DNA of 63,762 bases from Nitrospira sp. (GTDB lineage Bacteria > Nitrospirota > Nitrospiria > Nitrospirales > Nitrospiraceae): contig SWDN01000011.1 of assembly GCA_005116775.1 (NCBI GenBank), positions 1 through 63,762 on the forward strand, written 5' to 3'. The notes beneath the pieces were generated by a model. That model was not told where the DNA came from. It saw nothing but the letters and a program-made list of their open reading frames with translations, and ran no database searches. The position numbers were made by a program, and so were the translations under genes. Position 1 is the first letter of the stretch. Each line of letters begins with the position of its first letter. Below, one piece after another: positions 31,779 to 41,402 of this stretch.

Positions 31779-33407
31779 TCACCACCACCACGCCCGCAGC
31801 ACCAATCCCCCCAACATCCAGGCAGACACCCAGCCCAAGCGGGTGGCTGCGGACGAATAGAAGTGGAGCAGCAGCTCGAATGAAAAGAACAGCACAATTA
31901 GTTTTGCGGCAAGAAGACTCACCGGCACCTCGCCGACATTCAAGCCGGGCAAAAACGGCATGACGACCGCCAATAACACAATCAAGTAGTCCAACGGCGT
32001 CATTTGAAACCGGTCCGTACCGGCAAACCTGATGGTCAACACGACCAGTCCCGCCAAGAGAACGAACCCGACGTTGAGGGGAGTCATGAGATCGGCGCCG
32101 GAGAGACGAGGAGAGACTTCACCGTAATACAGCAAGCATGTGCTCCCGACATACAGACCTACGCGCACGACCCATGCCTTCCCGCGGCCCATAACCATGG
32201 AGCCCACCACCGCAACCAACAACGCTGCGGCGATCAGTCCCGCATCCGATGGGATCGTCTTCGGCATCGCCACCGATGCAACGAGATACAGGGGAACCGT
32301 CAACTGAAGCGCCTTGAACGCCCATTCCCCGATCGGCAGTGTGAGCGCGCGATGATTCGCAGGCACGGAGCGCGACGTGTCGGCGAGAGCAATCGCCGAC
32401 GAAGCCTTCTGTGTCCAGGGGACGAACATCGAGAGGATTATGGCGGCCCACAATAGATACACAACGATCAGGACGACATCCGACTGCCACCGTAATACAT
32501 AGGCGCAACTCACCATCACGGCATGGATAAGATAGATCACGCTGACGGCTTGCCCATGCGTCAATCCCTTGGCCAGCAACTTGTGGTGGATATGGTTGCG
32601 ATCGCCGACAAACGGAGACCGCCCTTCCAACAATCGTTGCCCCATCACCCCGATCGTATCCAGCAAAGGGACTCCCCAAATGAACAGCGCCAGCAAGGGG
32701 CTGTACATCGTCCTGGCCGAACCGGTCAACAGAATGGCGGCCATGGCCAGGTAGTGGCCGAGAAACTGGCTTCCCGCGTCGCCCATGAAAATCTTCGCCG
32801 GATAGGTATTGAATCGGAGAAATCCCAACAGCCCTCCCAGGACCGACACCATCAAGAGCACCAACAATGGTTCGTCCGCCTGGTAGGCAAGGTAGGCAAT
32901 GCCGGCGAAGCTGATCAGGGATAGCCCGCCGGCCAAGCCGTCGAGTCCGTCGGCCAAATTCACGGCATTCGTTACGCCGACAATCACGACCAATGTGAGG
33001 GGAATGGCCACCCATGCCGGAAACACCACATCGTCGACGAACGGCACCGTGGTGAGTCGAACGCCCGCCAAACCGATGACGATCGCAGCAGCCAACACTT
33101 GCCCGATGAATTTCATTCGAGGGGTAAGGTTGACACGATCATCCCACGCCCCGAACAGAACGATGACCGCGCCGCCGAGCAAACTGGAAAGAATCAGCTG
33201 GTCTTTGGGAGCCCACAAGAGGACGGCGGCAATGGTGGCAATGCCGAATGCGATCCCTCCGATTTTCGCGATCGGGGCGTCATGCGCGTGGCGCTCGCGC
33301 GGAACGTCGACAAACTGCAATCGCCCGGCGGAGGCAGTCAGTGCCGGAATCAATGCCATGCAGATAATCAGCGAGCCCATGAAACTGAAAAACAGCGACG
33401 TGTCCAT
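31779..33407 (-). CDS. WecA/MraY-type polyisoprenyl-phosphate sugar-1-phosphate transferase
   Basis: A 542-residue multi-pass membrane enzyme that would start the repeat unit by moving a sugar-1-phosphate onto undecaprenyl phosphate. Catalytic motifs of the WecA group are present: GAWDDRVNLTPR (DD motif), NAVNLADGLDGLAGG, IFMGDAGSQFLG and GDRNHIHHKLL (HIHH). About 11 transmembrane segments cover the first 330 residues, and a further hydrophobic domain of about 200 residues follows, absent from plain WecA. The start at 33407 (MDTSLFFSFMG) is preferred; an in-frame ATG at 33434 would overlap the exosortase stop. Confidence 0.87.
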   Translation of the reverse strand: MDTSLFFSFMGSLIICMALIPALTASAGRLQFVDVPRERHAHDAPIAKIGGIAFGIATIAAVLLWAPKDQLILSSLLGGAVIVLFGAWDDRVNLTPRMKFIGQVLAAAIVIGLAGVRLTTVPFVDDVVFPAWVAIPLTLVVIVGVTNAVNLADGLDGLAGGLSLISFAGIAYLAYQADEPLLVLLMVSVLGGLLGFLRFNTYPAKIFMGDAGSQFLGHYLAMAAILLTGSARTMYSPLLALFIWGVPLLDTIGVMGQRLLEGRSPFVGDRNHIHHKLLAKGLTHGQAVSVIYLIHAVMVSCAYVLRWQSDVVLIVVYLLWAAIILSMFVPWTQKASSAIALADTSRSVPANHRALTLPIGEWAFKALQLTVPLYLVASVAMPKTIPSDAGLIAAALLVAVVGSMVMGRGKAWVVRVGLYVGSTCLLYYGEVSPRLSGADLMTPLNVGFVLLAGLVVLTIRFAGTDRFQMTPLDYLIVLLAVVMPFLPGLNVGEVPVSLLAAKLIVLFFSFELLLHFYSSAATRLGWVSAWMLGGLVLRAWWW

Positions 33408-33420
33408 GACCTGTTCCACC

Positions 33421-35046
33421 TCAGTCCGGAACATAGCGACCGAGCACCGGAGTCACGAGACCGGCCATGGTCTGGAGGCGGGCGTCGGCGAAGTCTTCTG
33501 TCTCCCCGGCATAGACCGACGACACGAGGCGCACCAATGCGCCGTCAGCGCGATGTCTGGTCAAGGAATCCCAAAAGAGAAAGAACTTCACGAAATATTC
33601 ACTGGTGATCAAACGATCGCGTTGCTTGAACCAGTAGTACACGATCTGTTTCTGGCCGCCTTTTTGGATCGCGACCCTATTGACGTCCAAGGCTTGGCCG
33701 ACTCCCGATGCAGGGTCCAAGCGCACCGTTTCGAAGGACGTGATCTCCCACCCGCCACCCGGGATACACTGCCTCGGCGAGTGCGACGACAGGCCTTTCT
33801 TCGGAGATTGATAGTAGGCCACGTACACATTCACCGGCGCCTGCTTACCTGCGCTGTAGTCCGCAAGCACATAGTCGTCCAATTGCAATGCGTCGAGGTA
33901 TTGACGCTCCATGACAGAAGAAGCGCCCCCCCACTCACCAAGCTGTAACGGGAAATCGAGCAACATCTGCCGCGCGGGAGGAGGGAAATCTTGCGGGACC
34001 ACCGAGGGTGCAGCAACACCCGCCAGTATAAGCAAGGCTCCTCCTGCCAGCAGAGGAACCGGTGAAACGCGGGCGGCGAGCGGCGAGGCCGGCGCCACGG
34101 CCTCCGGAGGACCGATCAACTCTGCAAATCGACGGCGAGAGGCGTTCGACCCCACTCGAGCAAGAAGCCACATCTCCCCACAAAGCAAACCGAGACTCGC
34201 CACGAAAAAGACCCACCCCTCGAAGAAATGGCTGAAACCTTCGGCCGCGCTGCCTCCATAGGCCTCAACGAGCACGCCGATTGCGCCGATCCTGAAGCCG
34301 TTCAGGAGAATCGAAATGGGAATGCTCGACAACACAAGCACCGCCCGCTTCCAGAGAGGTTGGCGGTAGAGATAGGCGCAGAGCAACGTGAGGGCCATGA
34401 GTGGGAACAGGTATCGGATTCCGCTGCAGGCTTCGACGACTTGGAGCTGAATCGGTCCCAGATCGATGACGTTGCCTTCCCGGTACGCCATGACTCCGAC
34501 CAATTGGAGACACCCGATTCCCAAAGCCGATGACCATAATTGGAGGCGGCTGGAAAGTTCATACTGGAGAAATACCGGCAACGGAAGTGCGGCGAGTAGA
34601 TACAGCAGGGGAAAGGCCAGCAGACGGATACCCGATAGCCCAATGGCGCAGATGAGCAATCCGATGATCACAACCCACAACGAGAACTGGACAATCGAAT
34701 GCATGGAAGCGAACTCACCGACGACATACACAAACAACCCGGCGCCGACAATCGGAATCCCCCACCACGAACCGCGTCGCTCGACAGTCTGAAGCTGCCT
34801 CCTTCGAAGCCAGATCAAATAGAGGGAGATCAGCGGAATAAACGGCCCATGGCTGTAGTTGTCATCCTCTAACCAAGTCTGCGCCAAGAATCGCAGACTA
34901 TCTGCATAGAGATAGCCAAGAAGAGTCGTCACAACAGCCAACACAACCCACAACACCCAAGGACTCATGCCGGTCAGTAGGCGAACCGGGGACATCACGG
35001 AAGAAGAAGGCGAGGGAGTTTCCAGGGCTGTGGGATGAGTACTCAT
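33421..35046 (-). CDS. xrtD: Exosortase D (VPLPA-CTERM type) fused to EpsI domain
   Basis: A 541-residue polytopic protease-transpeptidase that cleaves and re-anchors proteins bearing a VPLPA-CTERM tail. The exosortase part (residues 30-300, about 8 helices) has the catalytic triad Cys207 in VVEACSGIRYLFP, Arg252 in ILLNGFRIGAIG and His273 in EGFSHFFEGW. Residues 345-541 are an EpsI domain (QLGEWGGASSVM, YVAYYQSPKKGLSSHSPRQCIPGGGW, VYYWFKQRDR). This fusion is typical of the XrtD subfamily, and the VPLPA tails at 44, 45 and 47 kb are its expected substrates. AAAGGACC precedes ATG 35046. It leads the downstream export block, with a PHO-box-like repeat 120 bp upstream. Confidence 0.92.
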   Translation of the reverse strand: MSTHPTALETPSPSSSVMSPVRLLTGMSPWVLWVVLAVVTTLLGYLYADSLRFLAQTWLEDDNYSHGPFIPLISLYLIWLRRRQLQTVERRGSWWGIPIVGAGLFVYVVGEFASMHSIVQFSLWVVIIGLLICAIGLSGIRLLAFPLLYLLAALPLPVFLQYELSSRLQLWSSALGIGCLQLVGVMAYREGNVIDLGPIQLQVVEACSGIRYLFPLMALTLLCAYLYRQPLWKRAVLVLSSIPISILLNGFRIGAIGVLVEAYGGSAAEGFSHFFEGWVFFVASLGLLCGEMWLLARVGSNASRRRFAELIGPPEAVAPASPLAARVSPVPLLAGGALLILAGVAAPSVVPQDFPPPARQMLLDFPLQLGEWGGASSVMERQYLDALQLDDYVLADYSAGKQAPVNVYVAYYQSPKKGLSSHSPRQCIPGGGWEITSFETVRLDPASGVGQALDVNRVAIQKGGQKQIVYYWFKQRDRLITSEYFVKFFLFWDSLTRHRADGALVRLVSSVYAGETEDFADARLQTMAGLVTPVLGRYVPD

Positions 35047-35167
35047 CGAGGTCCTTTCAACACATCTGCTCACTCTGCGCGAGACCCACATCAGATCTAG
35101 TCAAATTTCAGGTAGCGTAGTCTATCGCTCACAGATCGAGCGATGGCATCGCTAATCTCAAGTTTGT

Positions 35168-35184
35168 GTTAACTCAATGTTAAA
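35168..35184 (-). promoter_or_regulatory. PHO-box-like repeat before the exosortase block
   Basis: Plus-strand TGTTAACTCAATGTTAA has half-sites at 35168 and 35179, 11 bp apart. The flank CTCAAGTTTGTGTTAAC is shared with the box at 43661 before the other exopolysaccharide block. On the minus strand it reads TTAACATTGAGTTAAC, the same orientation toward its gene as in pstS. Confidence 0.6.
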
Positions 35185-35232
35185 AAAATGAGGAGGAGGA
35201 AATACTTCTATAACATCAGCAGTTTAACCGGA

Positions 35233-36141
35233 CTATTGGACCTTTAAGCTTGTAGGGGGAGGAGGAGTAAAGTGGTTGATTCGATTCATAAACCGTTTCG
35301 TCGTTTGCCACCAGGGGGCTTCCTCATTCCAGGGCTCCGGCCCATTCGTTCCCCATCCTCCCCAGATCACCACACCATCCGCATGTTGGTAGACCGTGTT
35401 CAATTGCAACTCCCAATAATCCGGATCGAGCGGATGAAGACCGAGCAATCGATTGGATTCATGGTACTGAGGCCAGAGAAATGCGTAGACCGGCTTCCCT
35501 TTCGCTTTGCGTTTCGCTTCAACGATCTGCGCGATCGCATAGGTCACCCAATTCTGGCGGTCAGGATAAAATGTGTAGATGGAAGGATACAGCGCATCGA
35601 CTCGGTCGCTGATCCTTTCTAAGCGGTCGTTGTCCCGCTGCCACGATCGAAATTCCTCACTCGCAGGATCGCGAATTGCGCGCCAATAGTCCGGTATCGG
35701 CACCGTGCCATAGACTCCGAACGGCACTCCCGGCGCTTCGTCCTTCACCCATAACAACACCGATACGAATTTGTCGACCGTCGATTGCACCGCGACCCCA
35801 TCTCCCTTGAGCGGCCAGCGCTCGATGTCCAGAACCACCGGCTCCGGCGAACCATGAAGCTCGGACGCGAGAGTGCGCACGATAGTCTCGGGAGGCATGG
35901 AGGCAGGCAACTGGTTGGGCACAAAGAGTCGTGACTCATACAACAGCGTGATGGGACGAATGCGGTAGGCATCGAGAGAGGGCTTGTCCTTGTAGAGCGT
36001 CCCGTCGAACACCACGAACGAACGCGGAACGGCTGCCGGCCCCGTCGGTTCGATCGAGTAGGAATACCGGGATAGGGAGAGCCCGGCCACCGCCGTACCG
36101 ACGAGAATGAACAGCAACAGTTTGATCGAGCCTCGACCCAT
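35233..36141 (-). CDS. GH56-like (hyaluronidase-type) exported protein
   Basis: A 302-residue protein with an N-terminal membrane anchor or signal (IKLLLFILVGTAVAGLSLS). The body resembles the GH56 TIM barrel: VVLDIERWPLKG carries the D-x-E catalytic pair, YPSIYTFYPDRQNWVTYAIAQIVEAKRKAKGKPVYAFLWPQYHE recalls the LYPSIY and PVYxYxRPxY motifs, and ADGVVIWGGWGTN the ADGVVLWG motif. It may trim or process the exopolysaccharide in the periplasm. It overlaps the stop of the previous gene (TGATG) and is the last gene of the upstream block. Catalytic activity is inference. Confidence 0.65.
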   Translation of the reverse strand: MGRGSIKLLLFILVGTAVAGLSLSRYSYSIEPTGPAAVPRSFVVFDGTLYKDKPSLDAYRIRPITLLYESRLFVPNQLPASMPPETIVRTLASELHGSPEPVVLDIERWPLKGDGVAVQSTVDKFVSVLLWVKDEAPGVPFGVYGTVPIPDYWRAIRDPASEEFRSWQRDNDRLERISDRVDALYPSIYTFYPDRQNWVTYAIAQIVEAKRKAKGKPVYAFLWPQYHESNRLLGLHPLDPDYWELQLNTVYQHADGVVIWGGWGTNGPEPWNEEAPWWQTTKRFMNRINHFTPPPPTSLKVQ

Positions 36142-37415
36142 CACTTGTCTCCGGCAGCAACCGGAAGCTCTTGGAGGATCGCCTCATCGCTGAGTGGAAG
36201 GGTCGCAGAAACAGAACCCAGAATCCTTCGCCACTGTTTCAAGGCATGGGCGCGGGCATACTGCCGATCGAACGCCAGCCGCGCGCGCTGCCCGGCCCTC
36301 ATTGCTTCGTCGCGTCTCCGAGAAAGATCGAGGATACATTGCGCCAGGGGACCGGCTTCACCGACAGAGTAACTCCACCCACATCGTTCGCGCTCCAGGA
36401 TGCGGGGAATCTCTCCGTCAAGATCGCCTACATGAATAACCGGGCGGCCGGCTGCGGCGATACCGTAGAACTTGCTCGGCACAATCAACCCTTCCAGCGC
36501 CGGTCTCAATGAAACCAGGTGAACATCCGGCACACTCAAGCTCCACCGCAACCGATCGGCCGGCTGGTAGGGACGGAATTGCACATTGGCCAGGCCGCGC
36601 TCTGCGGTTTCAGCTTCGAGCCACTTGCGCGCAATGCCGTCGCCGATAAATACGAACGCGATCTCGTGCTCATGGTTCAAGCGTTCCGCCGCTTCAATTA
36701 TGGTCTTGAACTCGTGGACATGCCCCATATTGCCGGAGTATCCCAGGACGAACTTGCCTTCTAACCGCCATTCGCACAGCAGCGGATTATCTTCCCTAGG
36801 AACCGGCTGAATGACCTCGCCGTCCGCCCAGTTTTCGATCACGGTGATGCGATTGGATGGGATCCCTTCATCGCGCAGCCGTTGGGCCATGTGTACGCCG
36901 AGCACAACGTTCGATCGAGCCTGCCGTAACGACCCGTTGCGCAATCGTTTCAGCATTGGGGCGACAAATCGCACACCAGAAACTTCCAAGGACGTGGCCA
37001 CTTCCGGAAACAGATCTTGGACCCAATTGATCAGAATGCCCTTTCTGAGTCGCGCCGCCCACGCAGCGCAGACTGACATCAGCGGAGGGTCGGTCTTAGC
37101 GACGACCACATCGCCCGGCTGGATCGAACGGAGCAAGCGCCAGGTCGCTCCGAAATAAAATGTCAGATAGTCGAGCATCCGGCCCCACAAACGCGCGCGT
37201 CCGAACCGCGATGTGCGCACGCGATGCACGCGCACGCCGCAAATCACTTCTTCGGAAAGGAGCGACGCCTTGGGATCGGTATACAATTGCCCACCGGTAA
37301 TCACATGAATGTCTTGACCGCGAGAGGCGAGATCGAAGGCGAGATCGCTGAGGAGCTGACTCGTCGCGGAGTGGTCGGGGAAAAAGTATCGGTTGACGAA
37401 GATGGTTTTAGCCAT
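36141..37415 (-). CDS. Glycosyltransferase family 4 (WcaI-like)
   Basis: A 424-residue cytoplasmic glycosyltransferase with two Rossmann domains. N-terminal IFVNRYFFPDHSATSQLLSDLAFDLASRG matches the WcaI-like group; the C-terminal half contains LGYSGNMGHVHEFKTIIEAAERL, FVFIGDGIARKWLEAE and a donor-binding segment PALEGLIVPSKFYGIAAAGRPVIHVG where the EX7E-like acidic pair is partly replaced (EGLIVPSK). The start at 37415 (MAKTIFVNRYFF) replaces an open N-terminal extension of about 105 codons that overlaps the upstream gene. The start lacks a clear ribosome binding site. Confidence 0.85.
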   Translation of the reverse strand: MAKTIFVNRYFFPDHSATSQLLSDLAFDLASRGQDIHVITGGQLYTDPKASLLSEEVICGVRVHRVRTSRFGRARLWGRMLDYLTFYFGATWRLLRSIQPGDVVVAKTDPPLMSVCAAWAARLRKGILINWVQDLFPEVATSLEVSGVRFVAPMLKRLRNGSLRQARSNVVLGVHMAQRLRDEGIPSNRITVIENWADGEVIQPVPREDNPLLCEWRLEGKFVLGYSGNMGHVHEFKTIIEAAERLNHEHEIAFVFIGDGIARKWLEAETAERGLANVQFRPYQPADRLRWSLSVPDVHLVSLRPALEGLIVPSKFYGIAAAGRPVIHVGDLDGEIPRILERERCGWSYSVGEAGPLAQCILDLSRRRDEAMRAGQRARLAFDRQYARAHALKQWRRILGSVSATLPLSDEAILQELPVAAGDK

Positions 37416-37453
37416 ACGTGCAGAGACGGCAGATGTATCCGCCTCGATTCCTT

Positions 37454-38248
37454 TCAGATCGGTAATCCCTCTTCTCGCCGTTCCAGCTCTCGCATCTTCA
37501 CCACAATCATGTATTCGTAAAACGATTGCAGGACGCAGTGCCATAGATACAGATAGAGAAACTTCAAGAATGGGCGCCACGGCAATCGAAAGGAGAGATT
37601 CTTGAGCGCCCGACGGCGCAATGCGCGATCGGCGCTGAAGATTCCGGGCTGCGCCTCTGAGGGCTGATGGATCAATTTCATCCCTTCCAGCGCTTCCAAT
37701 TGCGAGTAGCGATTGTGCTTCTCGATCCACTCGGAAATCCCCTTGCTGAAGTTGTAGTGGACCAGCATCCCGCTCAAATATCCGTAGGGTCCGGCGATGA
37801 CGGGAACAGGGTTGACCAGCCGCTCAAACCGCACGTGAGAAGGACGGAACAAGCGCATGATCATGCCGGGCGGCATCGCGTGTCTGATCCAGCGGCCCAT
37901 GAACATGTTCCGACGACCGCAGTAGTACGCCACTGCGGTTCGATTCGGATCGTGTGCTATCGAAATAAGTTCGGCTTTCAGTTCTTCCGTCATGCGCTCG
38001 TCGGCATCGAGATAGAAGACCCAAGGATGTTTGAACGGAATGTGCTCGAGCGCCCAATTCTGATGAGTAGACCAATTGTCGAAACGCCGTTGAACGACAC
38101 GCGCGCCCATTTCCTCGGCGATCTTTACAGTCTGGTCGTTGCTGAACGAGTCCAACACCACAATGTCGTCGGACCATCTCACCGACTGGACGCACTCCGG
38201 AAGATTAGCCTCTTCGTTCAACGTCAGAATGAGAATCGAGACACTCAT
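37454..38248 (-). CDS. Glycosyltransferase family 2
   Basis: A 264-residue GT-A enzyme similar to WaaE/KdtX-type transferases. The nucleotide-binding part reads VSILILTLNEEANLPECVQSVRWSDDIVVLDSFSNDQT, the metal-binding motif DADER lies at about 90 (FYLDADERMTEEL), and an amphipathic C-terminus (LPWRPFLKFLYLYLWHC) would attach to the membrane. It adds a sugar to the lipid-linked unit. The gene starts 3 bp after the methyltransferase stop. Confidence 0.88.
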   Translation of the reverse strand: MSVSILILTLNEEANLPECVQSVRWSDDIVVLDSFSNDQTVKIAEEMGARVVQRRFDNWSTHQNWALEHIPFKHPWVFYLDADERMTEELKAELISIAHDPNRTAVAYYCGRRNMFMGRWIRHAMPPGMIMRLFRPSHVRFERLVNPVPVIAGPYGYLSGMLVHYNFSKGISEWIEKHNRYSQLEALEGMKLIHQPSEAQPGIFSADRALRRRALKNLSFRLPWRPFLKFLYLYLWHCVLQSFYEYMIVVKMRELERREEGLPI

Positions 38249-38251
38249 GGC

Positions 38252-38890
38252 TTATAACTTCGTGGCGATCGCAATCATGGATTTAGCCAGCGCGGGCATG
38301 CGTCCCACACGACGAAAGGCGATTGAACGAAACCCGGCTTCCTGGAGCAACTGCTTCAGCGTCACTATCGACCAGAACTTGATGTGCCCGTGATCCCACA
38401 GCGCCGTAAAGTGGTGGTCCAAGCGTCCGGTCAACGCCATGGCCAGATTCTTCCAGTAACCATGATACGGTGTCGAGACGATGGCAGTTCCCGAAGGCTC
38501 GACGAGATCGAACAGTGTCCGCGCGAACGCACGCGGGTCGTACAGATGTTCCACCACTTCCAAGCTAATAACGACTGGGAACCGTCCATAGGTGTCGGCG
38601 AGACGATCGTATGCCGATCCCAGTTGCAGCGACAGATGAGGATGGCGGCGTTGCGCCTGTTCAACGCCCTGGACAGAGACATCAACGCCGGTGAGCTGAT
38701 ACCCCTGTCTCGTCAATACGTCGGCGACGGCCCCATTCCCGCATCCGAGTTCGAAGATACGCTTCTGGTTTTGCACAATGTCCAACGACCCAAGGATCTC
38801 CAATACGGATGGGACGAGATAATCATGCGACGGATTGAGATCTCCATCCTCATAGCCATAGCCGGAAATGTCGATCGCGGTTTCGGTCAT
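38252..38890 (-). CDS. SAM-dependent methyltransferase
   Basis: A 212-residue class I methyltransferase. Motif I is RIFELGCGNGAVADVL, the acidic loop follows in LTGVDVSVQGVEQA and motif IV is PVVISLEVVEHLYDP, a Ubi-G/Methyltransf_23 pattern. It probably modifies a sugar or other component of the polymer. ATG 38890 overlaps the stop of the acetyltransferase gene (ATGA). Confidence 0.85.
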   Translation of the reverse strand: MTETAIDISGYGYEDGDLNPSHDYLVPSVLEILGSLDIVQNQKRIFELGCGNGAVADVLTRQGYQLTGVDVSVQGVEQAQRRHPHLSLQLGSAYDRLADTYGRFPVVISLEVVEHLYDPRAFARTLFDLVEPSGTAIVSTPYHGYWKNLAMALTGRLDHHFTALWDHGHIKFWSIVTLKQLLQEAGFRSIAFRRVGRMPALAKSMIAIATKL

Positions 38891-39438
38891 GGCTCTTCCT
38901 GCTGAAGTTCATATTTCTTGATGATGCGTGCGGGATTTCCGCCCACTACCGTCCAAGGATCAACATTGCGAAAGACGCTGGCGCGAGCGCCGACCACAGC
39001 TCCTTCGCCGATCGTCACACCCGGCCCGATAAACACATCGGCAGCCACCCAAGCCCGACGCCCGACCCTGATCGGTGCAGTGATGACCGGCATCTCCCCG
39101 ACCGTATAGTCATGACTTGCCGTACAGAGGAACGTGTATTGACTGATCGTGGCGTACGGTTCGAGTGTCACTCGATCGACGGCATAACAATCCACATGAT
39201 CGCCCAGACAACTGCCCTCCCCCATCGTTAGGTTCCAAGGCGCCCAGATTCTTGCCGAGGGGTAGGGATGAGCCCCTTGTTCCACCTTCGCGCCGAACAA
39301 CCGCAACAACCAGCATCGCCAGGGATGGAAAGGTCGCGGGCTGGGACGGAAAAGCATGTGCCACACCAGCGCCCACAGGAGTCGGCCAACTCGATTCCGA
39401 TACGAGTGCGGACTGGGAAAAGATCGAGCATCCGACAT
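38887..39438 (-). CDS. WcaF-like left-handed beta-helix acetyltransferase
   Basis: A 183-residue O-acetyltransferase of the hexapeptide-repeat type. It has the N-terminal hydrophobic LLWALVWHMLFRPSPRP, then hexapeptide turns (MGEGSCLGDHVDCYAVDRVTLEPYATI; ISQYTFLCTASHDY with the catalytic His; IGPGVTIGEGAVVGARASV) and the closing WTVVGGNPARIIKKY. It resembles the colanic-acid WcaF group. The ATG at 39438 follows a GTG at 39441, and the start choice is minor. Confidence 0.87.
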   Translation of the reverse strand: MSDARSFPSPHSYRNRVGRLLWALVWHMLFRPSPRPFHPWRCWLLRLFGAKVEQGAHPYPSARIWAPWNLTMGEGSCLGDHVDCYAVDRVTLEPYATISQYTFLCTASHDYTVGEMPVITAPIRVGRRAWVAADVFIGPGVTIGEGAVVGARASVFRNVDPWTVVGGNPARIIKKYELQQEEP

Positions 39439-39446
39439 CACTTACG

Positions 39447-40076
39447 TCACCTCAAGGGACCAGGATGCCGGCCCCGTTTCGTCGGTTGCGCCAACATCGC
39501 TTCATGAATTTCCCGTTCACGTTCATCGAACCGATACCGCAAGATCTTGGCCGGAGTGCCTGCAACAACCGCATAGGAAGGCACGTCCTTCGTCACAACC
39601 GCGCCGGCTCCGATCACCGCCCCATTCCCGATCGTAATCCCGCGTAACAGAATCGCCCCATGGCCGATCAACACATCCGCACCGATCGTCGTGACGCAGG
39701 AGGGAGGGCGGCCTGAAAAGACAATCGGCATACCGGGGTTGTCGTAATTGTGGTCGGACCCGACGATCGCCACGCGCGCGGAAAGCGATGAATAATTCCC
39801 GACATGCACGTGAGGAGGCAATTGACTATGCGAGCCCACGTAGACATAGTCGCCGGCGATGAATCCCTGCCCGATGCTGACAGACTGACCCACATGAAAA
39901 CCTTTGCCGACACGAGCGCCTTTGTATCGAAATCGAACAAGGGCCCACGCCCGGACTTGCTTGAGGACCTCTTTGCCTTCCCCTAGATAGGAACGACTCA
40001 TCTCGCCGACGCTGAATCGTTTCGCGCACAGCACGGACACATTCAAGCTCTTGATGTCAGGGACTGTATCGTTCAC
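39447..40076 (-). CDS. CatB-like hexapeptide O-acetyltransferase, GTG start
   Basis: A 209-residue hexapeptide-repeat transferase with [26 protein letters not shown], a central SDHNYDNPG segment holding the catalytic His, [35 protein letters not shown] and the closing [15 protein letters not shown]. It decorates a sugar or polymer with acetyl groups. It begins with GTG at 40076, preceded by AAAGGT. Two acetyltransferases in a row suggest a doubly acetylated repeat unit. Confidence 0.85.
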   Translation of the reverse strand: MNDTVPDIKSLNVSVLCAKRFSVGEMSRSYLGEGKEVLKQVRAWALVRFRYKGARVGKGFHVGQSVSIGQGFIAGDYVYVGSHSQLPPHVHVGNYSSLSARVAIVGSDHNYDNPGMPIVFSGRPPSCVTTIGADVLIGHGAILLRGITIGNGAVIGAGAVVTKDVPSYAVVAGTPAKILRYRFDEREREIHEAMLAQPTKRGRHPGPLR

Positions 40077-40109
40077 TCATTACCTTTCGATCACATATCG
40101 GACAAGCGA

Positions 40110-41402
40110 TCAGCCATGCCCGTAGACTCGCTCTCCCGGTTCGTCGACAGCCGATTCGTCAAGAGGCTCGTACCGCAGCTCATTCGGCGTGACTACGGAA
40201 CTTTCCAGCGCCCTCGACCTCATGATGGCCACGAGAAACAAGAGTGAGGTCGGGTTGCCGACGTTGATCAGATATCGCTCGAAGATCGCGAGCAGGAGAT
40301 AACCGACACAGAGCCCAAACAGAATGCTTTGGCTAAACCCCGCTTCTGGCTCTCTGGAGCCGACCCAGAGCAGCCGCAATCCACGCATGATTAGGAACAG
40401 AACTCCGAGAAACCCGAGCATTCCAACTTCCGCCAATGTCGCAAGATACCCATTGTGCGATGACGAGTCGGCCTTGAGGAGAAACTCGTGGGCGCGGAAT
40501 CCCACGCCGAGCACGGGATTGCGCGCGAATAAGTCCCACGTCTCCTTCCAGGCCGTAACGCGCCCTGTTGCTCCCGAACCGATGCCGCGATCTGCAGCGC
40601 TCAGCCCAAAAGATCGATCCAATATCCGATACATCACGTCGCCGTACGCAAGGGTCACACCGACAGCCAAGATGAGGCAGATCCCGGCGATCAGCAACAC
40701 CGGACGACGGCGGGCGCGCAGCCGAAGCCACACAATCATCCCTAGCCCCACGACTGCTGCAACCGCTGCCGCACGAGAACTGGTCAAGACGATGATCCCG
40801 GCAATCGGCCCCATGATCGCCAGACGGAGCGCCAGCGTCCGAATCGACATCGCAGCAAGAAAGACTGAGACGGATACCAGCCCGATCGTATTGGGATTCA
40901 GGATATCTTTGCCGTTGCCGAGACGAGTCCCCGGCACATAGTCATACCAGGCAAACCCAACGAGCAAGCAGGCCGTCAGTAGAGCGAATACTTTCAATCC
41001 TTGTTCATATTGGTCAGCGTCGAGGCTTGAATTGAATTGCAGCGCTAACCAGATTCCGGCCAGCGTCAGCACCAGATAACCGGTCGACAGGAGCGCAACC
41101 GGGCTCATGAAACTGGATAGAGCCGATGCCATTCCGAAGAGAATCAACCCTGCTGTTGCCGCAAGCGGCATCGATTGGGGAACAAAGCGGCAACGTCCCA
41201 TCGCAAAATACAGCAGCGGCCACAACACAGCCACGCCGAGCAGCGCCATGGGCGCCGTCCTCTCATGGCCCACGTCCAGCCACCCTCCGAGGGACGCGGC
41301 AAAAACCCCGCTGAGCCAGAGTCCCAATACCAGGCCTACCCAAGTTTTCGGTGGGGCGACATCGCTGAAGTCCTCTACTTCTTGTTCCTGTTGCAACGTC
41401 AC
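40110..41402 (-). CDS. O-antigen ligase/Wzy-like polymerase
   Basis: A 430-residue integral membrane protein with about 11 helices and the Wzy_C/O-antigen ligase region: the large periplasmic loop contains WKETWDLFARNPVLGVGFRAHEFLLKADSSSHNGYLATLAEVGMLGF, the family H-N-x-Y/L signature. It would polymerise or ligate the sugar units. It starts with GTG and overlaps the flippase stop (GTGA). Confidence 0.85.
   Translation of the reverse strand: MTLQQEQEVEDFSDVAPPKTWVGLVLGLWLSGVFAASLGGWLDVGHERTAPMALLGVAVLWPLLYFAMGRCRFVPQSMPLAATAGLILFGMASALSSFMSPVALLSTGYLVLTLAGIWLALQFNSSLDADQYEQGLKVFALLTACLLVGFAWYDYVPGTRLGNGKDILNPNTIGLVSVSVFLAAMSIRTLALRLAIMGPIAGIIVLTSSRAAAVAAVVGLGMIVWLRLRARRRPVLLIAGICLILAVGVTLAYGDVMYRILDRSFGLSAADRGIGSGATGRVTAWKETWDLFARNPVLGVGFRAHEFLLKADSSSHNGYLATLAEVGMLGFLGVLFLIMRGLRLLWVGSREPEAGFSQSILFGLCVGYLLLAIFERYLINVGNPTSLLFLVAIMRSRALESSVVTPNELRYEPLDESAVDEPGERVYGHG

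Noticed and set aside
32119-33015. A 298-codon frame on the minus strand inside the WecA-like gene
   Set aside because: It overlaps, in another frame, a gene with clear catalytic motifs; its Arg/Gly/His-rich composition is typical of GC-rich shadow frames.
36868-37730. A long N-terminal extension (105 codons) of the WcaI-like glycosyltransferase
   Set aside because: It overlaps the upstream GT2 gene and has no similarity to the family; the known N-terminal motif begins at 37415.
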